From NCBI GenBank assembly GCA_963772965.1, contig CAVYZU010000004.1, positions 62,001 to 126,000 on the forward strand: a DNA stretch of 64,000 bases, written 5' to 3'. Numbering within the stretch: position 1 is the first letter of the stretch; each line of letters begins with the position of its first letter. Below the pieces are notes generated by a model. That model did no database searches. It saw only the letters and a program-made list of their open reading frames with translations, and was not told the DNA's origin. Positions 1-9,364 of this stretch are shown here, in pieces. The position numbers and the translations under genes are program-made. The stretch comes from AP-15 sp963772965. Its GTDB lineage: Bacteria; Pseudomonadota; Alphaproteobacteria; ATCC43930; CGMCC-115725.

Positions 1-68
1 GTCGCACCGATTCCGGCGGCGCCGGCGCCAATCACCGCGACGTGGACCTCCGAGGGGAAGGAAGTCAT
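1..68 (-). CDS. FAD/NAD-dependent oxidoreductase, N-terminus only (cut by window start)
   Basis: Reading the reverse strand from an ATG at 68 gives 22 residues, Met-Thr-Ser-Phe followed by a beta strand and the dinucleotide-binding loop GAGAAGIGA, then the window ends. This is the first beta-alpha-beta of a Rossmann fold and is typical of flavin monooxygenases and FAD-dependent oxidoreductases. The family cannot be narrowed further because only the nucleotide-binding loop is present. It lies downstream of, and on the same strand as, the zinc alcohol dehydrogenase, 229 bases away, so an operon is possible but unproven. Confidence 0.6.
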   Translation of the reverse strand, partial: MTSFPSEVHVAVIGAGAAGIGA

Positions 69-297
69 TTCCGTCCTCGCGGTATGACGAAAGCTTGCTC
101 GAAGGTAGGCAGCGCTAGGTTTTCGGGATCGCCTATCAGCTTTTGCAGCGGCAAGGTTAGCACCTTCGATTTTGATGCAGCAGCGACGCTATACCATTTT
201 TGGCGTCGCGCGATTGCGAAGTCCCTCGCAGCAACAAACCGCGGCAAAAGCACGGGACATTGGGCGCTCTCGATCAGGGAGAGCGCGATCACCGCTT

Positions 298-1281
298 TTA
301 TGGCACGAGCACCGCAGCGCCGTGCAGTCGGCCGTGCCGCAGATCGGCGAGCGCGTCGTTCGCCCGCTCCAGCGGATAGGTCAGCGTCTCGGCCCGCACG
401 CCGGCCTGCGGCGCCAATGCCAAAAATTCTTCGGCGTCGCGGCGGGTTAGGTTGGCGACCGAGCGCAGGACGCGCTCCTCCCATAGCAGCCGGTACGGAA
501 ACGATGGGATGTCGCTCATATGGATGCCGCCGCTGACGACAGTCCCGCCCTTTTTTGTCGCGGCCAATGCCGCCGGCACAAGTGAACCGACGGGGGCGAA
601 AATCAGTGCCGCATCAAGCGGCTCGGGCGGTGACATCGTTGAATCTCCGGCCCATTCGGCGCCCAATTGGCGCGCGAAGTCTTGCGCTGCCTGATCGCCC
701 GGCCTCGTGAACGCAAACATCCGCCGGCCTTGATGACGAATAACTTGGGCGATGATGTGGGCGGCGGCGCCAAACCCGTAGATGCCGATCAGCCGCGCAT
801 CGCCGGCCATCCGCAAAGTGCGGTAGCCGATCAGCCCAGCGCACATCAATGGTGCGGCCTCGACATCGCCGTAAACGGGGTCGATCGCAAAGCAATAACG
901 CTGATCGGCAACCGTCAGCTCGGCATAGCCGCCATCGATCTGATAGCCGGTGAAGCGCGCGCGATCGCAAAGATTTTCACGACCGCTGCGGCAAAACTCG
1001 CAGACGCCGCAGGTCCAGCCGAGCCACGGCACGCCAACCCGATCACCGGCATCGAAGCGGTCGACCTCGGCACCCTTTTCGACGACAGTACCGATGATCT
1101 CATGGCCGAGAACGAGCGGCAGTTTCGGGTCAGGCAGCTCGTGGTCGAGAACATGCAAATCGGTCCGGCACACGGCGCAGGCGCGCACCGCGATCAGCAG
1201 CTGCTGCGGGTTCGGGCGCGGCGCCGGTATCTCCGCCGTTACCAATGGCTGCTTTGGTTCGGTCAGCAATTGCGCGCGCAT
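298..1281 (-). CDS. Zinc-dependent alcohol dehydrogenase (MDR superfamily)
   Basis: A 327-residue medium-chain dehydrogenase that should oxidise an alcohol, or reduce an aldehyde, with NAD(P). Visible features are the catalytic zinc ligands Cys38 and the His60-Glu61 pair, the four-cysteine structural zinc lobe (Cys91, Cys94, Cys97, Cys105), and a glycine-rich cofactor loop (YGFGAAAH) near residue 170. Length and motif order fit the AdhP/AdhA-like cytosolic family. It is divergent from the small lipoprotein gene starting at 1337, so the 55-base gap must hold both promoters. The substrate cannot be told from sequence. Confidence 0.9.
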   Translation of the reverse strand: MRAQLLTEPKQPLVTAEIPAPRPNPQQLLIAVRACAVCRTDLHVLDHELPDPKLPLVLGHEIIGTVVEKGAEVDRFDAGDRVGVPWLGWTCGVCEFCRSGRENLCDRARFTGYQIDGGYAELTVADQRYCFAIDPVYGDVEAAPLMCAGLIGYRTLRMAGDARLIGIYGFGAAAHIIAQVIRHQGRRMFAFTRPGDQAAQDFARQLGAEWAGDSTMSPPEPLDAALIFAPVGSLVPAALAATKKGGTVVSGGIHMSDIPSFPYRLLWEERVLRSVANLTRRDAEEFLALAPQAGVRAETLTYPLERANDALADLRHGRLHGAAVLVP

Positions 1282-1336
1282 CTCTATCTCCGGCGCCAGA
1301 TTTGCTATTCAACGCTGTACCGAACAGTATCGCTGC

Positions 1337-1657
1337 ATGTTCCGTCTTCGACGAGTCGGTGTTGCTCTGGCCGGGGGCTGCCTCTGTTGCGCCACGAGCG
1401 CTTGCCATCTGGTCCCGCAGGGCGGCATGGCCGATCGCTGCGCCCAGTTCATGGCTTTGGCCTCTCCCGGCGCCGATATCGACATCACCAAGCGCGAGGC
1501 CGCGGCAACGAGCCTGACGACCATCGTCGCGCATGTCGAGGGTGACCGGACTAACCTGCCGCCGGAAGCGGCGATCGCGCGCCATTTGGCGGTCGAGTGC
1601 AAATTCGACAACAACATCCTGACCGGATTTCACTGGACCGCCGGGCCGAATAAATGA
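1337..1657 (+). CDS. Small predicted lipoprotein, function unknown
   Basis: A 106-residue protein starting at the ATG at 1337. The N-terminus has two arginines, a short hydrophobic stretch (VGVALAGG) and a lipobox-like segment ending in Cys near residue 22 (ATSAC), so it is probably processed by signal peptidase II and anchored to a membrane. The remainder is soluble, with an MADRCAQFM segment and a second cysteine near the end. I do not recognise a family. No clear Shine-Dalgarno is visible, and the start was chosen because it directly precedes the signal sequence. Confidence 0.55.
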   Translation: MFRLRRVGVALAGGCLCCATSACHLVPQGGMADRCAQFMALASPGADIDITKREAAATSLTTIVAHVEGDRTNLPPEAAIARHLAVECKFDNNILTGFHWTAGPNK

Positions 1658-1738
1658 AATGCGCGCGGGGCTGGCTTCGCCGGCTCGCTCTCGTCCATAC
1701 TTGGGCGAATAAGACAAATCGACAAATAGGGGTGCGCA

Positions 1739-2548
1739 ATGGGTGTTGGATCGGGGGAGGGTAGCGCCGAGGGGCCGAGTGGCCGGCTGGTTCGCGACCG
1801 CCGCCGCGGCGAGCCGAGGCGTCGGTTCGTCGCCCCCTTAATGCAATTTCACGCGACTTCGGCGGTCGCCTGCCCCTACGTCCCGGGCCGCGCGGAGCGC
1901 AAGCTGATCGTCGAACTCAACAGCGGCGCCGCCGCATTCGCCTATGACGATCTGTCGCGCGCCGGGTTTCGCCGCAGTCATAATTTCGCCTACCGCCCCG
2001 CCTGCCGCGACTGCACCGCCTGCGTGCCGGTGCGGATCGCTGTCGAGCGGTTTGAGGACACCCGCTGGACGCGGCGTATCCGCAACGTCAATCACGATCT
2101 TTCCGCCGATCTTGTCGCGGCGCGCGGGACCGTGGAGCAGTTCCGCCTGTTTTGGGCCTACCAGCATGTCCGGCACGGCGACAGCGAAATGGCGACAATG
2201 AGTTTTCGCGATTATCGCGGCATGGTCGAGGGTTCGCCGGTGCGCACCGAGATCGCCGAATTTCGCGACAAGGCAGGCGGCCTCCTCGCCGCCTCGCTAA
2301 TCGACCGGCTCGATGACGGCATCTCCGCTGTCTACAGCTTTTTTGATCCGTTTCAGCGCAAGCGCAGTCTCGGTAGCTTGAGCATATTGTGGTTCGTCGA
2401 CGAATGCCGGCGGCAGGGCGAACCATTTGTCTATCTCGGCTACTGGATCGCCGACAGCCCAAAGATGGCCTATAAGGCGCGCTTTCCCGGGCTTGAACAG
2501 CTGACCGAGACCGGTTGGGCCAAGGTGGCCAAATCTGCCGGCGATTGA
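1739..2548 (+). CDS. bpt: Aspartate/glutamate leucyltransferase (bacterial N-end rule)
   Basis: A 269-residue enzyme that transfers leucine from Leu-tRNA to proteins with N-terminal Asp or Glu, marking them for ClpS/ClpAP degradation. The N-terminal ATE domain shows CPYVPGRAERK and, about 40 residues on, the cysteine-rich segment RPACRDCTACVPVRI. The C-terminal domain has the conserved run SLGSLSILWFVDECR and the near-terminal YWIADSPKMAYKARFPG. Family members are usually 235-270 residues. The first 30 or so residues before the conserved core are Arg/Gly-rich, so translation may instead begin at the internal ATG at 1841. Confidence 0.93.
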   Translation: MGVGSGEGSAEGPSGRLVRDRRRGEPRRRFVAPLMQFHATSAVACPYVPGRAERKLIVELNSGAAAFAYDDLSRAGFRRSHNFAYRPACRDCTACVPVRIAVERFEDTRWTRRIRNVNHDLSADLVAARGTVEQFRLFWAYQHVRHGDSEMATMSFRDYRGMVEGSPVRTEIAEFRDKAGGLLAASLIDRLDDGISAVYSFFDPFQRKRSLGSLSILWFVDECRRQGEPFVYLGYWIADSPKMAYKARFPGLEQLTETGWAKVAKSAGD

Positions 2549-2627
2549 CGGGCGGAAAGCGTCACGGCCGCTCTCGGCATTTAATTGTTCCGAGGTGTTA
2601 GCCTCATCCGCGACATACAGGGACCCA

Positions 2628-3989
2628 ATGGCGATCGGGATTCTCGACTCGGCGATCTTCGCCGACATGTTCGGCACCGCGGCGATGCGGGCGGTATTTG
2701 GCGATTACGCTTTCCTCGCACGCTGCGCCGAGGTCGAAGCGGCGCTCGCCCGCGCCCAAGCCCGGCTCGGCATGATCCCGCCCGAGGCGGCAGCGGCGAT
2801 TTCTCGCGCTGCGGCTGATATCGCGGAAAATCCCGAAAGCCTCGACCTCGCGCGGCTAAAGCGTGAGACCGAGAACGTCGGCTACCCGATCCTGCCATTG
2901 GTCCGCCAGCTTGGTGAGAAGGCCGGCGAGGCCGGGCGCTGGCTGCATTGGGGCGCGACGACCCAGGACATCATGGACACCGCCGTGGTGCTGCAGATCC
3001 GCGACGGGCTCGACCTGCTCGACGCCGATCTCGCGGCAGTGCGCGGACATTTGGCCGATCTCGCGCGGCGCTATCGCGGCACGCCGATGGCCGGACGCAC
3101 CCATCTGCAGCACGCATTGCCGATTACGTTTGGCTACAAGGCGGCGATCTGGCTGTCGGCGTTCGATCGCCATGCTGAGCGGCTGGCGCAACTGCGCCCC
3201 CGGGTCCTGCTGGCTCAGTTCGGCGGGGCCGCCGGCACCTTGGCCTCGCTTGGGGAAGGCGTCGAAATTGTCAAGAGCCGCACCGAACTGGCGCGCGAAC
3301 TCGATCTCGGGGACCCGCCGATCACCTGGCACGTCACTCGCGACGGCATCGCCGAAACGGTGCAGGTATTGGCATTGCTCGCCGGCAGTTTGGGGAAGAT
3401 CGCTTACGATGTGATGCTGATGTCGGCAACCGAGTTCGGCGAGGCGGCCGAACCGTTTGTCGCCGGCCGCGGCTCGAGTTCAACGATGCCGCAAAAGCGC
3501 AACCCGATCTCGTGCGAGATGATCCTCGCCTCCGCCAAGGTGTTGCGGCAGCAGGCCGGGCTCGTGCTCGACGCGATGATCACCGATTTCGAGCGCGCGA
3601 CCGGGCCGTGGCATGTCGAATGGGTGGCGGTGCCGGAAGCCTTTGGCTATGCCGCCGGCGCCCTGCACCAATCGCGGTTTCTGCTCGGCGGGCTGATCGT
3701 CGACCCGGCGCGGATGGCAAAGAACCTCGGGATGACCCACGGCCTGATCGTCGCCGAAGCAGTCATGATGGGCCTTGCCCCATATACCGGGCGCAACGAG
3801 GCGCACGACCTCGTTTACGACGCGTGCAATATCGCAATCGAAAATGACCGGCCGCTGCTCGAGGTGCTGCTCGAAACTTCGGCCGTCGCCGGCCCGCTCG
3901 GCGCCGACAAATTGCGCGCCTTGACCGATCCCAAGAACTATCTCGGCGCCGCCCCGGATATGGTCGATCACCTTCTCGCCCACCGCTGA
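2628..3989 (+). CDS. pcaB: Adenylosuccinate lyase/fumarase superfamily protein, PcaB-like (3-carboxy-cis,cis-muconate cycloisomerase)
   Basis: A 453-residue all-helical lyase-superfamily protein. The flexible signature loop SSTMPQKRNPIS at about residues 283-294 carries the catalytic serine and is diagnostic of the fumarase/aspartase/adenylosuccinate lyase superfamily. The N-terminus (ILDSAIFADMFGT) and the C-terminal block GLIVAEAVMMGLAPYTGRNEAHDLVY resemble PcaB-type proteins more than housekeeping PurB, which is also usually found with other purine genes. The start MAIGILDS was chosen over an upstream in-frame codon at 2595 because it matches family N-termini. No other pca genes are nearby, so the exact reaction is uncertain. 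Confidence 0.8.
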   Translation: MAIGILDSAIFADMFGTAAMRAVFGDYAFLARCAEVEAALARAQARLGMIPPEAAAAISRAAADIAENPESLDLARLKRETENVGYPILPLVRQLGEKAGEAGRWLHWGATTQDIMDTAVVLQIRDGLDLLDADLAAVRGHLADLARRYRGTPMAGRTHLQHALPITFGYKAAIWLSAFDRHAERLAQLRPRVLLAQFGGAAGTLASLGEGVEIVKSRTELARELDLGDPPITWHVTRDGIAETVQVLALLAGSLGKIAYDVMLMSATEFGEAAEPFVAGRGSSSTMPQKRNPISCEMILASAKVLRQQAGLVLDAMITDFERATGPWHVEWVAVPEAFGYAAGALHQSRFLLGGLIVDPARMAKNLGMTHGLIVAEAVMMGLAPYTGRNEAHDLVYDACNIAIENDRPLLEVLLETSAVAGPLGADKLRALTDPKNYLGAAPDMVDHLLAHR

Positions 3990-4118
3990 GGCTTTTTTCC
4001 CGCAAGCGATGCTCGTCTCGGGCCTCAGCTGGCGCTGGAATCGGGTGCGGCTGACTGATGCCACATTCCCTGATCTACGACACCTGCAGCGCTTTTTATC
4101 GCCCGCCGCGTGACAATC

Positions 4119-4253
4119 AACCGCCCGCCGCGTGACGGCCGCATGGCCTTTATCCGCACGCCGGACGGCATCTCTATCGAGTTTCTGCAGGCCGGCGAAG
4201 CGCTGGCGCCTGCCGAACCCTGGACCAGTATGGCCAACACCGGTTCATGGTAG
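4119..4253 (+). pseudogene. C-terminal remnant of a VOC/glyoxalase-family protein
   Basis: The frame ending in TAG at 4251-4253 encodes PPRDGRMAFIRTPDGISIE followed by FLQAGEAL and a Trp-containing tail. This is the last beta strand and tail of a glyoxalase/bleomycin-resistance (VOC) protein, where the Glu of SIE is normally a metal ligand. The rest of the domain is missing. Just upstream the 14 bases encoding PPRD (GCCCGCCGCGTGAC) occur twice, at 4101 and 4123, which is a small out-of-frame duplication and a sign of decay. Confidence 0.6.
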
Positions 4254-4355
4254 AGCGTGACGCCCCGGCGTCGATTGGATCATGGCGCTGCTGGGGTGAA
4301 CGAGGCGCCCACCTAGCGAGAACTATTCCCAACGGCACAGATCTGATGCTGAGCA

Positions 4356-5996
4356 TTAACGGAACGCGAATTCCTGGTAACCGCCTTTGGCGACCGCATC
4401 AGTCGTCCGCCGGAAATGCGCGCCATTGCCATTGTAGCCCAGAACCCGTCGCACGGTCCGGCCCTTGACGTTGCGGTTGACGCCGTTTTGCCAGGAGTCG
4501 ACCTTGAACGACAGCAATGCTTCGCCCGCCTTGATTACGATCCGCGTCCACTCGTCCACTTTTTCTCGCCGGGTCTCCACACGCGTGTAGTTGTGCTGTT
4601 GCATGAACCGCAGCACGCCCGCCTGAAATTCAACGCTGTGTGAGATGGCCTGCGGAATATTGCCGCGCGCGGTGTGCGGGCCGAGCACCATCAGCATGTT
4701 AGGGAAGCCTTCCGCGAGCATGCCGAGGTAGGTGCGTGGGGTTTCGGCCCAGGCGTCTTTGAGCCCGAGGCCGTTCTCGCCGCGGATATCGATACGGTCA
4801 AAGGCACCGGTTACGCCATCAAAGCCCGTAGCGTAGACCAGGATGTCGAATTCGTGTTCCTGCCTGGTGGTTTTTATTCCTTGCTGGGTGATGCACTCAA
4901 TCGGTTCATCCACGAGGGTGTCGATTAGCATCACGTTCTCGCGGTTGTAAGTTTCGAAATAACCACTTTCTAGCGGCACCCGGCGTGTGAAGCCATGATC
5001 TTTGGGGATCAATTTGTCCGCCACTTTCGGATCCTTCACGCGCTGGCAAATCTTTTTCGCGATGTAGGCGCTAATAGCGGCATTGGCTTCCTCGTTGGTC
5101 AGGATGTCGCCGAAGTTGCCCATCCAGATGCCAAAGCCGGGCTCGCCGTAAAGCTTCTCCCAGAAGGCGTCGCGCTCTTCAGGCGGCACGTCCAGGGTCT
5201 TGCGGGGGTCAGGCTGATGAATGAACCAGCTCGGCGTTGTCGCGCAGTGCGCATAAATCTCCTCGTAACGGGATTTGATTTCCTCCATCTCCTGCTTGCT
5301 TATCTTGGAATTATGCAAGGGCGCTGCCCAGTTCGGGCGGCGCTGGAAAACCGTAAGGTGCTCCGCCTGTTTGGCGATCTCCGGGATCGCCTGGATGGCG
5401 GTCGCACCGGTGCCGATAACGCCGACGCGCTTGCCAGTGAAATCCACCGGGGCGTGCGGCCACCGCGCAGGGTGATAGGCAGGGCCTTTGAGACTGTCCC
5501 GACCCGGAATGGCCGGTAGCGTATAGGCCGAGAGAATGCCGAGGGCGGTGAACAGGAACCGCGCCGTTGCCTGCTGGCCGCTTTCCAGCGTCACAGTCCA
5601 TTGGTCCGCCGCCTCATTCCAATGCGCGGCCGTCACCGTGCTGCGGAATTGTATGTCCCGGCGTAGGTCAAACTTCTCAGCGACGTAGTTCAGGTATTCC
5701 AGCGTGTCGGGCTGCGGGGAGAAGTGCTCCTTCCAGTCCCATTCCCGCATCAGCTCCTTGGAAAAGGAGTAGCCGTAGGTCCAGCTTTCCGAATCGAAAC
5801 GTGCGCCAGGATAGCGGTTCCAGTACCAAGTGCCGCCGACGTTCGTACCGGCCTCGAAGACCCGCACAGTCATGCCCAGTTCGCGGAGGCGGTAGAGCAT
5901 ATACATGCCGGAAATCCCGGCGCCGATGACGATCGCGTCATATACCGCGAGCTGACCCTGGCTTGGGCGTTCTATCAAGGCGTGTGTATCCGGCAT
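4356..5996 (-). CDS. Flavin-containing monooxygenase, Baeyer-Villiger type
   Basis: A 546-residue FAD/NADPH monooxygenase of the cyclohexanone/phenylacetone monooxygenase group, expected to insert oxygen next to a ketone. The FAD loop is GAGISG (residues 25-30), followed by GGTWYWNRYPGARFD, the substrate-side segment typical of these enzymes. A second Rossmann loop (GTGATAIQ) binds NADPH. The Baeyer-Villiger fingerprint FxGxxxHxxxW is present as LKGPAYHPARW, with Leu in place of the first Phe. ATG at 5996 has AAGGGA 7 bases upstream and was preferred to an in-frame GTG 8 codons earlier. Convergent neighbours suggest a single-gene transcript. Confidence 0.9.
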   Translation of the reverse strand: MPDTHALIERPSQGQLAVYDAIVIGAGISGMYMLYRLRELGMTVRVFEAGTNVGGTWYWNRYPGARFDSESWTYGYSFSKELMREWDWKEHFSPQPDTLEYLNYVAEKFDLRRDIQFRSTVTAAHWNEAADQWTVTLESGQQATARFLFTALGILSAYTLPAIPGRDSLKGPAYHPARWPHAPVDFTGKRVGVIGTGATAIQAIPEIAKQAEHLTVFQRRPNWAAPLHNSKISKQEMEEIKSRYEEIYAHCATTPSWFIHQPDPRKTLDVPPEERDAFWEKLYGEPGFGIWMGNFGDILTNEEANAAISAYIAKKICQRVKDPKVADKLIPKDHGFTRRVPLESGYFETYNRENVMLIDTLVDEPIECITQQGIKTTRQEHEFDILVYATGFDGVTGAFDRIDIRGENGLGLKDAWAETPRTYLGMLAEGFPNMLMVLGPHTARGNIPQAISHSVEFQAGVLRFMQQHNYTRVETRREKVDEWTRIVIKAGEALLSFKVDSWQNGVNRNVKGRTVRRVLGYNGNGAHFRRTTDAVAKGGYQEFAFR

Positions 5997-6467
5997 GACA
6001 TGTCCCTTCGTTTGCGACACACGGTCACAATTCGCGGCGGGCCACCGGCGGTTCCATCGCCGAGGCCAGCTACCGCTTTAACGGTCACCGACGAGGCTAG
6101 CTCAACCCGCACCCGGCAAGACACGCAAATGCCGAATGCGGCATTGGCGCTGCTCGATACCGTGACTGAACTGGCGATTGCCGTGGAAGGGTGAGATCGA
6201 TGCGAGTGGCTGAGTTCAGCCGTCCCGGCCGTCCTGCGGCGAGCCATTCCGTATCCCCTCGTTAGGTCAGGTGCGGCGCGGTTTAGCGAGCGGTCAGAAT
6301 CGGCGCAACCCCGTCACCCCACGGGGGGCCCCCGGCGACAGACTACTGGCCACCCGAGCCGACCCTTCGATTAGTGTTAAGGCAAGACCGCTTTACCGTA
6401 TATTGCCGGGGTATGTGTGGCCGGGTAATTACGCCACGAACCTATCGCCGCTGGAGGATGAGCCGCC
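5997..6467. other. Intergenic region, no gene recognised
   Basis: This is the divergent space between the monooxygenase and the 2-hydroxyacid dehydrogenase. Short open frames are present on both strands, but none shows family motifs or a signal sequence. It should hold the promoters of both flanking genes. A Shine-Dalgarno-like GGAGGATG lies 5-12 bases before the ATG at 6468. Confidence 0.4.
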
Positions 6468-7439
6468 ATGAAAGCGCTGTTCCTGGGTACGCTCGCCGCC
6501 TCGCAAGCGATGCCAATCATCGAATTCATCACTTCCGACATCCGCACCGAAATCCTTGATAGCAACGAACCGGCACAGGTGGCTGTGGCGCTCGCCGATG
6601 CGGATGTCCTGCTGACCGGAGCTTGGCGGAGCGGATTTCCGGCGGCGCCGAAATTGCGCTTGCTGCAGGTGCCGCTTGCCGGAACCGACGGGATCGATGT
6701 CGCTTCGCTGCCGAAGGGCGTCACCCTGTGCAATGCCTATGGCCACGAGCCAGCGCTTGGCGAATTCGCAATTATGATGATGCTGGCTTGGCGCCACCGC
6801 TTGTTCGACATCGCGACGTCCTTTCGCGAGGGATCGTGGTCTTGGAGCCCGATGGTAGGCGGCGCGGTGCGCGGCGAGATCGGCGGCCAGACCGTCGGCG
6901 TCGTCGGGCTCGGCCACATCGGCCGCGAGGTCGCATTGCGCGCGGCGGCACTCGGCTGCCGGGTGCTTGCCATCAACCGAGCCGTACGCGAGAAGCCGGC
7001 CTCGGTCGAGCGTATCTTTTCATGGGCGGAACTCGACCGGATGCTCGGCGAATGCGACATCGTCGTGCTGAGCTGTGCCTTAACCCCCGAGACGACGGGG
7101 CTGATTGACGGCCGCCGGCTTGCCGCGATGAAGCCCAGCGCCTTTTTGATCAACCTGGCGCGGGGCCCGATCGTCGAGGAAGAGGCGCTTTACCGCGCCT
7201 TGCGCGATGGGGTCATCGGCGGAGCCGCACTTGACACCTGGTGGCGCTATCCGAGCGCTGGCGATCCGGCGCCACGCCCCTCCCGATACCCGTTCCATGA
7301 ACTGCCGAACGTGATTATGACCCCCCATTGCTCGCCTCGAACCGATGGCACCATTGAGCGTCGCTCACGCGATGTCGCCCGAAATATCGACCGCTTTGTG
7401 CGCGGCGAGCCGCTTGAAAACGTCGTCACAACCACCTGA
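6468..7439 (+). CDS. D-isomer-specific 2-hydroxyacid dehydrogenase
   Basis: A 323-residue NAD(P)-dependent reductase/dehydrogenase of the D-lactate/phosphoglycerate/glyoxylate reductase family, acting on a 2-keto/2-hydroxy acid. The Rossmann loop is VGVVGLGHIGREVALR near residues 143-158. The catalytic Arg lies in INLARGPIVEEEALY, the acidic residue is expected in the following 30 residues, and the His lies in the region MTPHCSPRTDG. Length is standard. A good ribosome-binding site (GGAGGATG) precedes the ATG. A second member of the family is at 38788-39757. Substrate unknown. Confidence 0.9.
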   Translation: MKALFLGTLAASQAMPIIEFITSDIRTEILDSNEPAQVAVALADADVLLTGAWRSGFPAAPKLRLLQVPLAGTDGIDVASLPKGVTLCNAYGHEPALGEFAIMMMLAWRHRLFDIATSFREGSWSWSPMVGGAVRGEIGGQTVGVVGLGHIGREVALRAAALGCRVLAINRAVREKPASVERIFSWAELDRMLGECDIVVLSCALTPETTGLIDGRRLAAMKPSAFLINLARGPIVEEEALYRALRDGVIGGAALDTWWRYPSAGDPAPRPSRYPFHELPNVIMTPHCSPRTDGTIERRSRDVARNIDRFVRGEPLENVVTTT

Positions 7440-7777
7440 GAATTAGGCCTGTCTTAAATAACCGCGCATAGTTTCTTCGAATAGGGCAGCCCCGGCACTC
7501 GTCGATCCGCATCTTTATGCCCCTCGACGTGGATTCTTCTGAAGCTTTTCCCCTGCCGAATAGAATTTAGGGGGAATTTAAGGCGCCGGAACAAGTTGTC
7601 GGCCCTAAATCGAACGCGACCAGGCGCACAGCCCCCCGGCTTTCAAACGCAGCCGTGTCGAGCTTAAACGTTCTGCCGCGTTGGATCCCCCTATCGAATC
7701 GGCAGCCCTCACCGTTAGATCTGGACGCCGGCGCAGCCAAGGATGCCAGGTTGGCGGCGAGAGGCCGTGGCCGACCC
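7440..7777. other. Intergenic region between convergent genes
   Basis: No gene, tRNA or convincing hairpin was recognised in these 338 bases. They separate two convergent genes, so transcription terminators are expected, but none with a strong GC stem and T tract is apparent. Confidence 0.35.
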
Positions 7778-9364
7778 CTAGCCGTGATGGCCGCCGGGCC
7801 CGCCACCACCGCCGTGCGGCACGCCGCCATGAGGCGTTCCGCCGCCATGCGGGCCGCCTCCCATTGCGAAATGCGGCGCTCCACCGCCATGCGGGCCTCC
7901 ACCGCTATGTGGACCGGCGATTGCGAAATGCGGTCCGCCGCCGCGGGCACCGCCGGCGTGAAACGATGGGCGAGCGTGAAGCGCGGCCGGATCGGCGTGC
8001 AACCCGGAGCCAGCATGGGCGGCAGCGCTATGAAAACCGGTTCCGCCGTGGAATCCGGCCGGACCGGCGTGGCCCGCTGCTCCGGCGTGGGCTGCGGAGG
8101 GGCCATGGAACCCCGCTTCGCCGCGGAACGCCGTCCCACCATGAAAGGCCCCTGCGCCATGGAACGTGGCTCCGCCGCGCGATGCAGTGGCACCACCGCG
8201 GATCGCCGCTGCGCCAAACCGCCCGCCTCCGCCATGCGTCGCCTCGCTCCTGGCGGCCGGAACTCCTGCGCCGCCGCCAGAGCGCGCCGCCGCCGTTGCC
8301 TCTCTCCCCCCGCCGGAGCGCGCCGTCGCCGTCAGTGCTGAAACTCTCCCAGCATCAAAGCGCGCTCTCGTCGCCGCATCGGGGTAACCGACACCGCCGC
8401 GGTGGGCGGGATTATGCATCCATACGCTGCCCGCGAAGGATGGGCGGCCGCCGGAAGCCAATGCATAGCGACCGGAATCGACGGCGATATAGTGATGCCC
8501 CCAATCGACCCACCCCCAGCCCCAGAACGGGCCAAAGACCGCCAGTCCAATTGGCGGTTCGAAGCCGATCCAGAAGCCTGGCGGGTAGGCAAACCCGACC
8601 GGAACCGGGAAGTACTCAGGAGGATACGCCGGATAGGGCCACCGCCCGTAGACAACGGGCTTGTAGACCGGCACGCAGACTACCTGCGGCTCAGCCGGCA
8701 GGATCGATATTTTCTCATCGCTGACGTGGATCACGCAGCGGCATTGCGGCGTCTGCATGAGGTTGCCCGCCGCCATCGCTTCGTGGCGCAGGCTCTGCAC
8801 CGCGGCCATGACGTCAGCCTGCTGGGCGAGGAAGGCGTTGCCGAGCTCCTCGGTCCATTGCAGCTGGTCACTCATGTTTGCCAGAACCCGAGGGAACGGC
8901 ACCAGCGCTTTGATACTGGGGTCCCAATCCTGCGTCTGCAGCGCGACGGTCATCACATCGCTGCTTAGCCCGCGATTGGCTGGAGCGCTGACCCAGCGCG
9001 CGGCCTCCACCACCTCAAGCGGATAGGTCGAGGCCATCAGAATCTGCGCGAGCAGCGGATCGGGATAGAGCGCCACCGGAGCGACAAGCTGGGCGAGCTG
9101 AGCCTGCGTCAGCAGCTGCGCCGGCGGCACCGCTGCAGATGTCGGCGGCGGCACGGCTGCCGTGTTCGGAGCGGGCGTGACCGAGATCCCCCGCGGCGCG
9201 GCTGCCGCGTTTGGCGGCGGCGCGGGGGTAGTCGACGATAGCGCCACCGGCGCCAGGTTCTGGACGAGCGCGATACCGCCTATGGCCGCGACACCGCCTA
9301 CCGCAATCCAGGTAAGGGAAGCGGAAAATGCTCGCCGAGCGGTCCCGAGTGTCCGGTACAGCAT
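7778..9364 (-). CDS. Exported DUF3300-domain protein with a long Gly/His/Ala-rich tail
   Basis: A 528-residue protein. An N-terminal hydrophobic segment (residues about 15-35) acts as signal or anchor. A Pro/Ala linker follows, then the DUF3300 domain (from AQLAQLVAPVALYPDPLLA near residue 110 to about 270), including the conserved RWVSAPANRGL and WDPSIKALVPFP stretches and a Tyr/Pro-rich end. The last 190 residues are low complexity, with many F-H-G and P-H-G-G-G units and about 40 histidines. Function of DUF3300 is unknown. The histidine-rich tail could bind metal, which is inference. GGAGGACGCA sits directly before the ATG. Confidence 0.85.
   Translation of the reverse strand: MLYRTLGTARRAFSASLTWIAVGGVAAIGGIALVQNLAPVALSSTTPAPPPNAAAAPRGISVTPAPNTAAVPPPTSAAVPPAQLLTQAQLAQLVAPVALYPDPLLAQILMASTYPLEVVEAARWVSAPANRGLSSDVMTVALQTQDWDPSIKALVPFPRVLANMSDQLQWTEELGNAFLAQQADVMAAVQSLRHEAMAAGNLMQTPQCRCVIHVSDEKISILPAEPQVVCVPVYKPVVYGRWPYPAYPPEYFPVPVGFAYPPGFWIGFEPPIGLAVFGPFWGWGWVDWGHHYIAVDSGRYALASGGRPSFAGSVWMHNPAHRGGVGYPDAATRARFDAGRVSALTATARSGGGREATAAARSGGGAGVPAARSEATHGGGGRFGAAAIRGGATASRGGATFHGAGAFHGGTAFRGEAGFHGPSAAHAGAAGHAGPAGFHGGTGFHSAAAHAGSGLHADPAALHARPSFHAGGARGGGPHFAIAGPHSGGGPHGGGAPHFAMGGGPHGGGTPHGGVPHGGGGGPGGHHG

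Noticed and set aside
6374..6559. Open frame containing MCGRVITP, like the start of SOS-associated peptidase YedK (catalytic Cys2).
   Set aside because: Only the first five or six residues match. The rest lacks all YedK motifs and runs antiparallel in frame through the hydroxyacid dehydrogenase start.
7681..8724. Long Arg/His-rich open frame on the plus strand.
   Set aside because: Antisense shadow of the low-complexity Gly/His tail of the DUF3300 gene. Codon pattern and homology support the minus strand.
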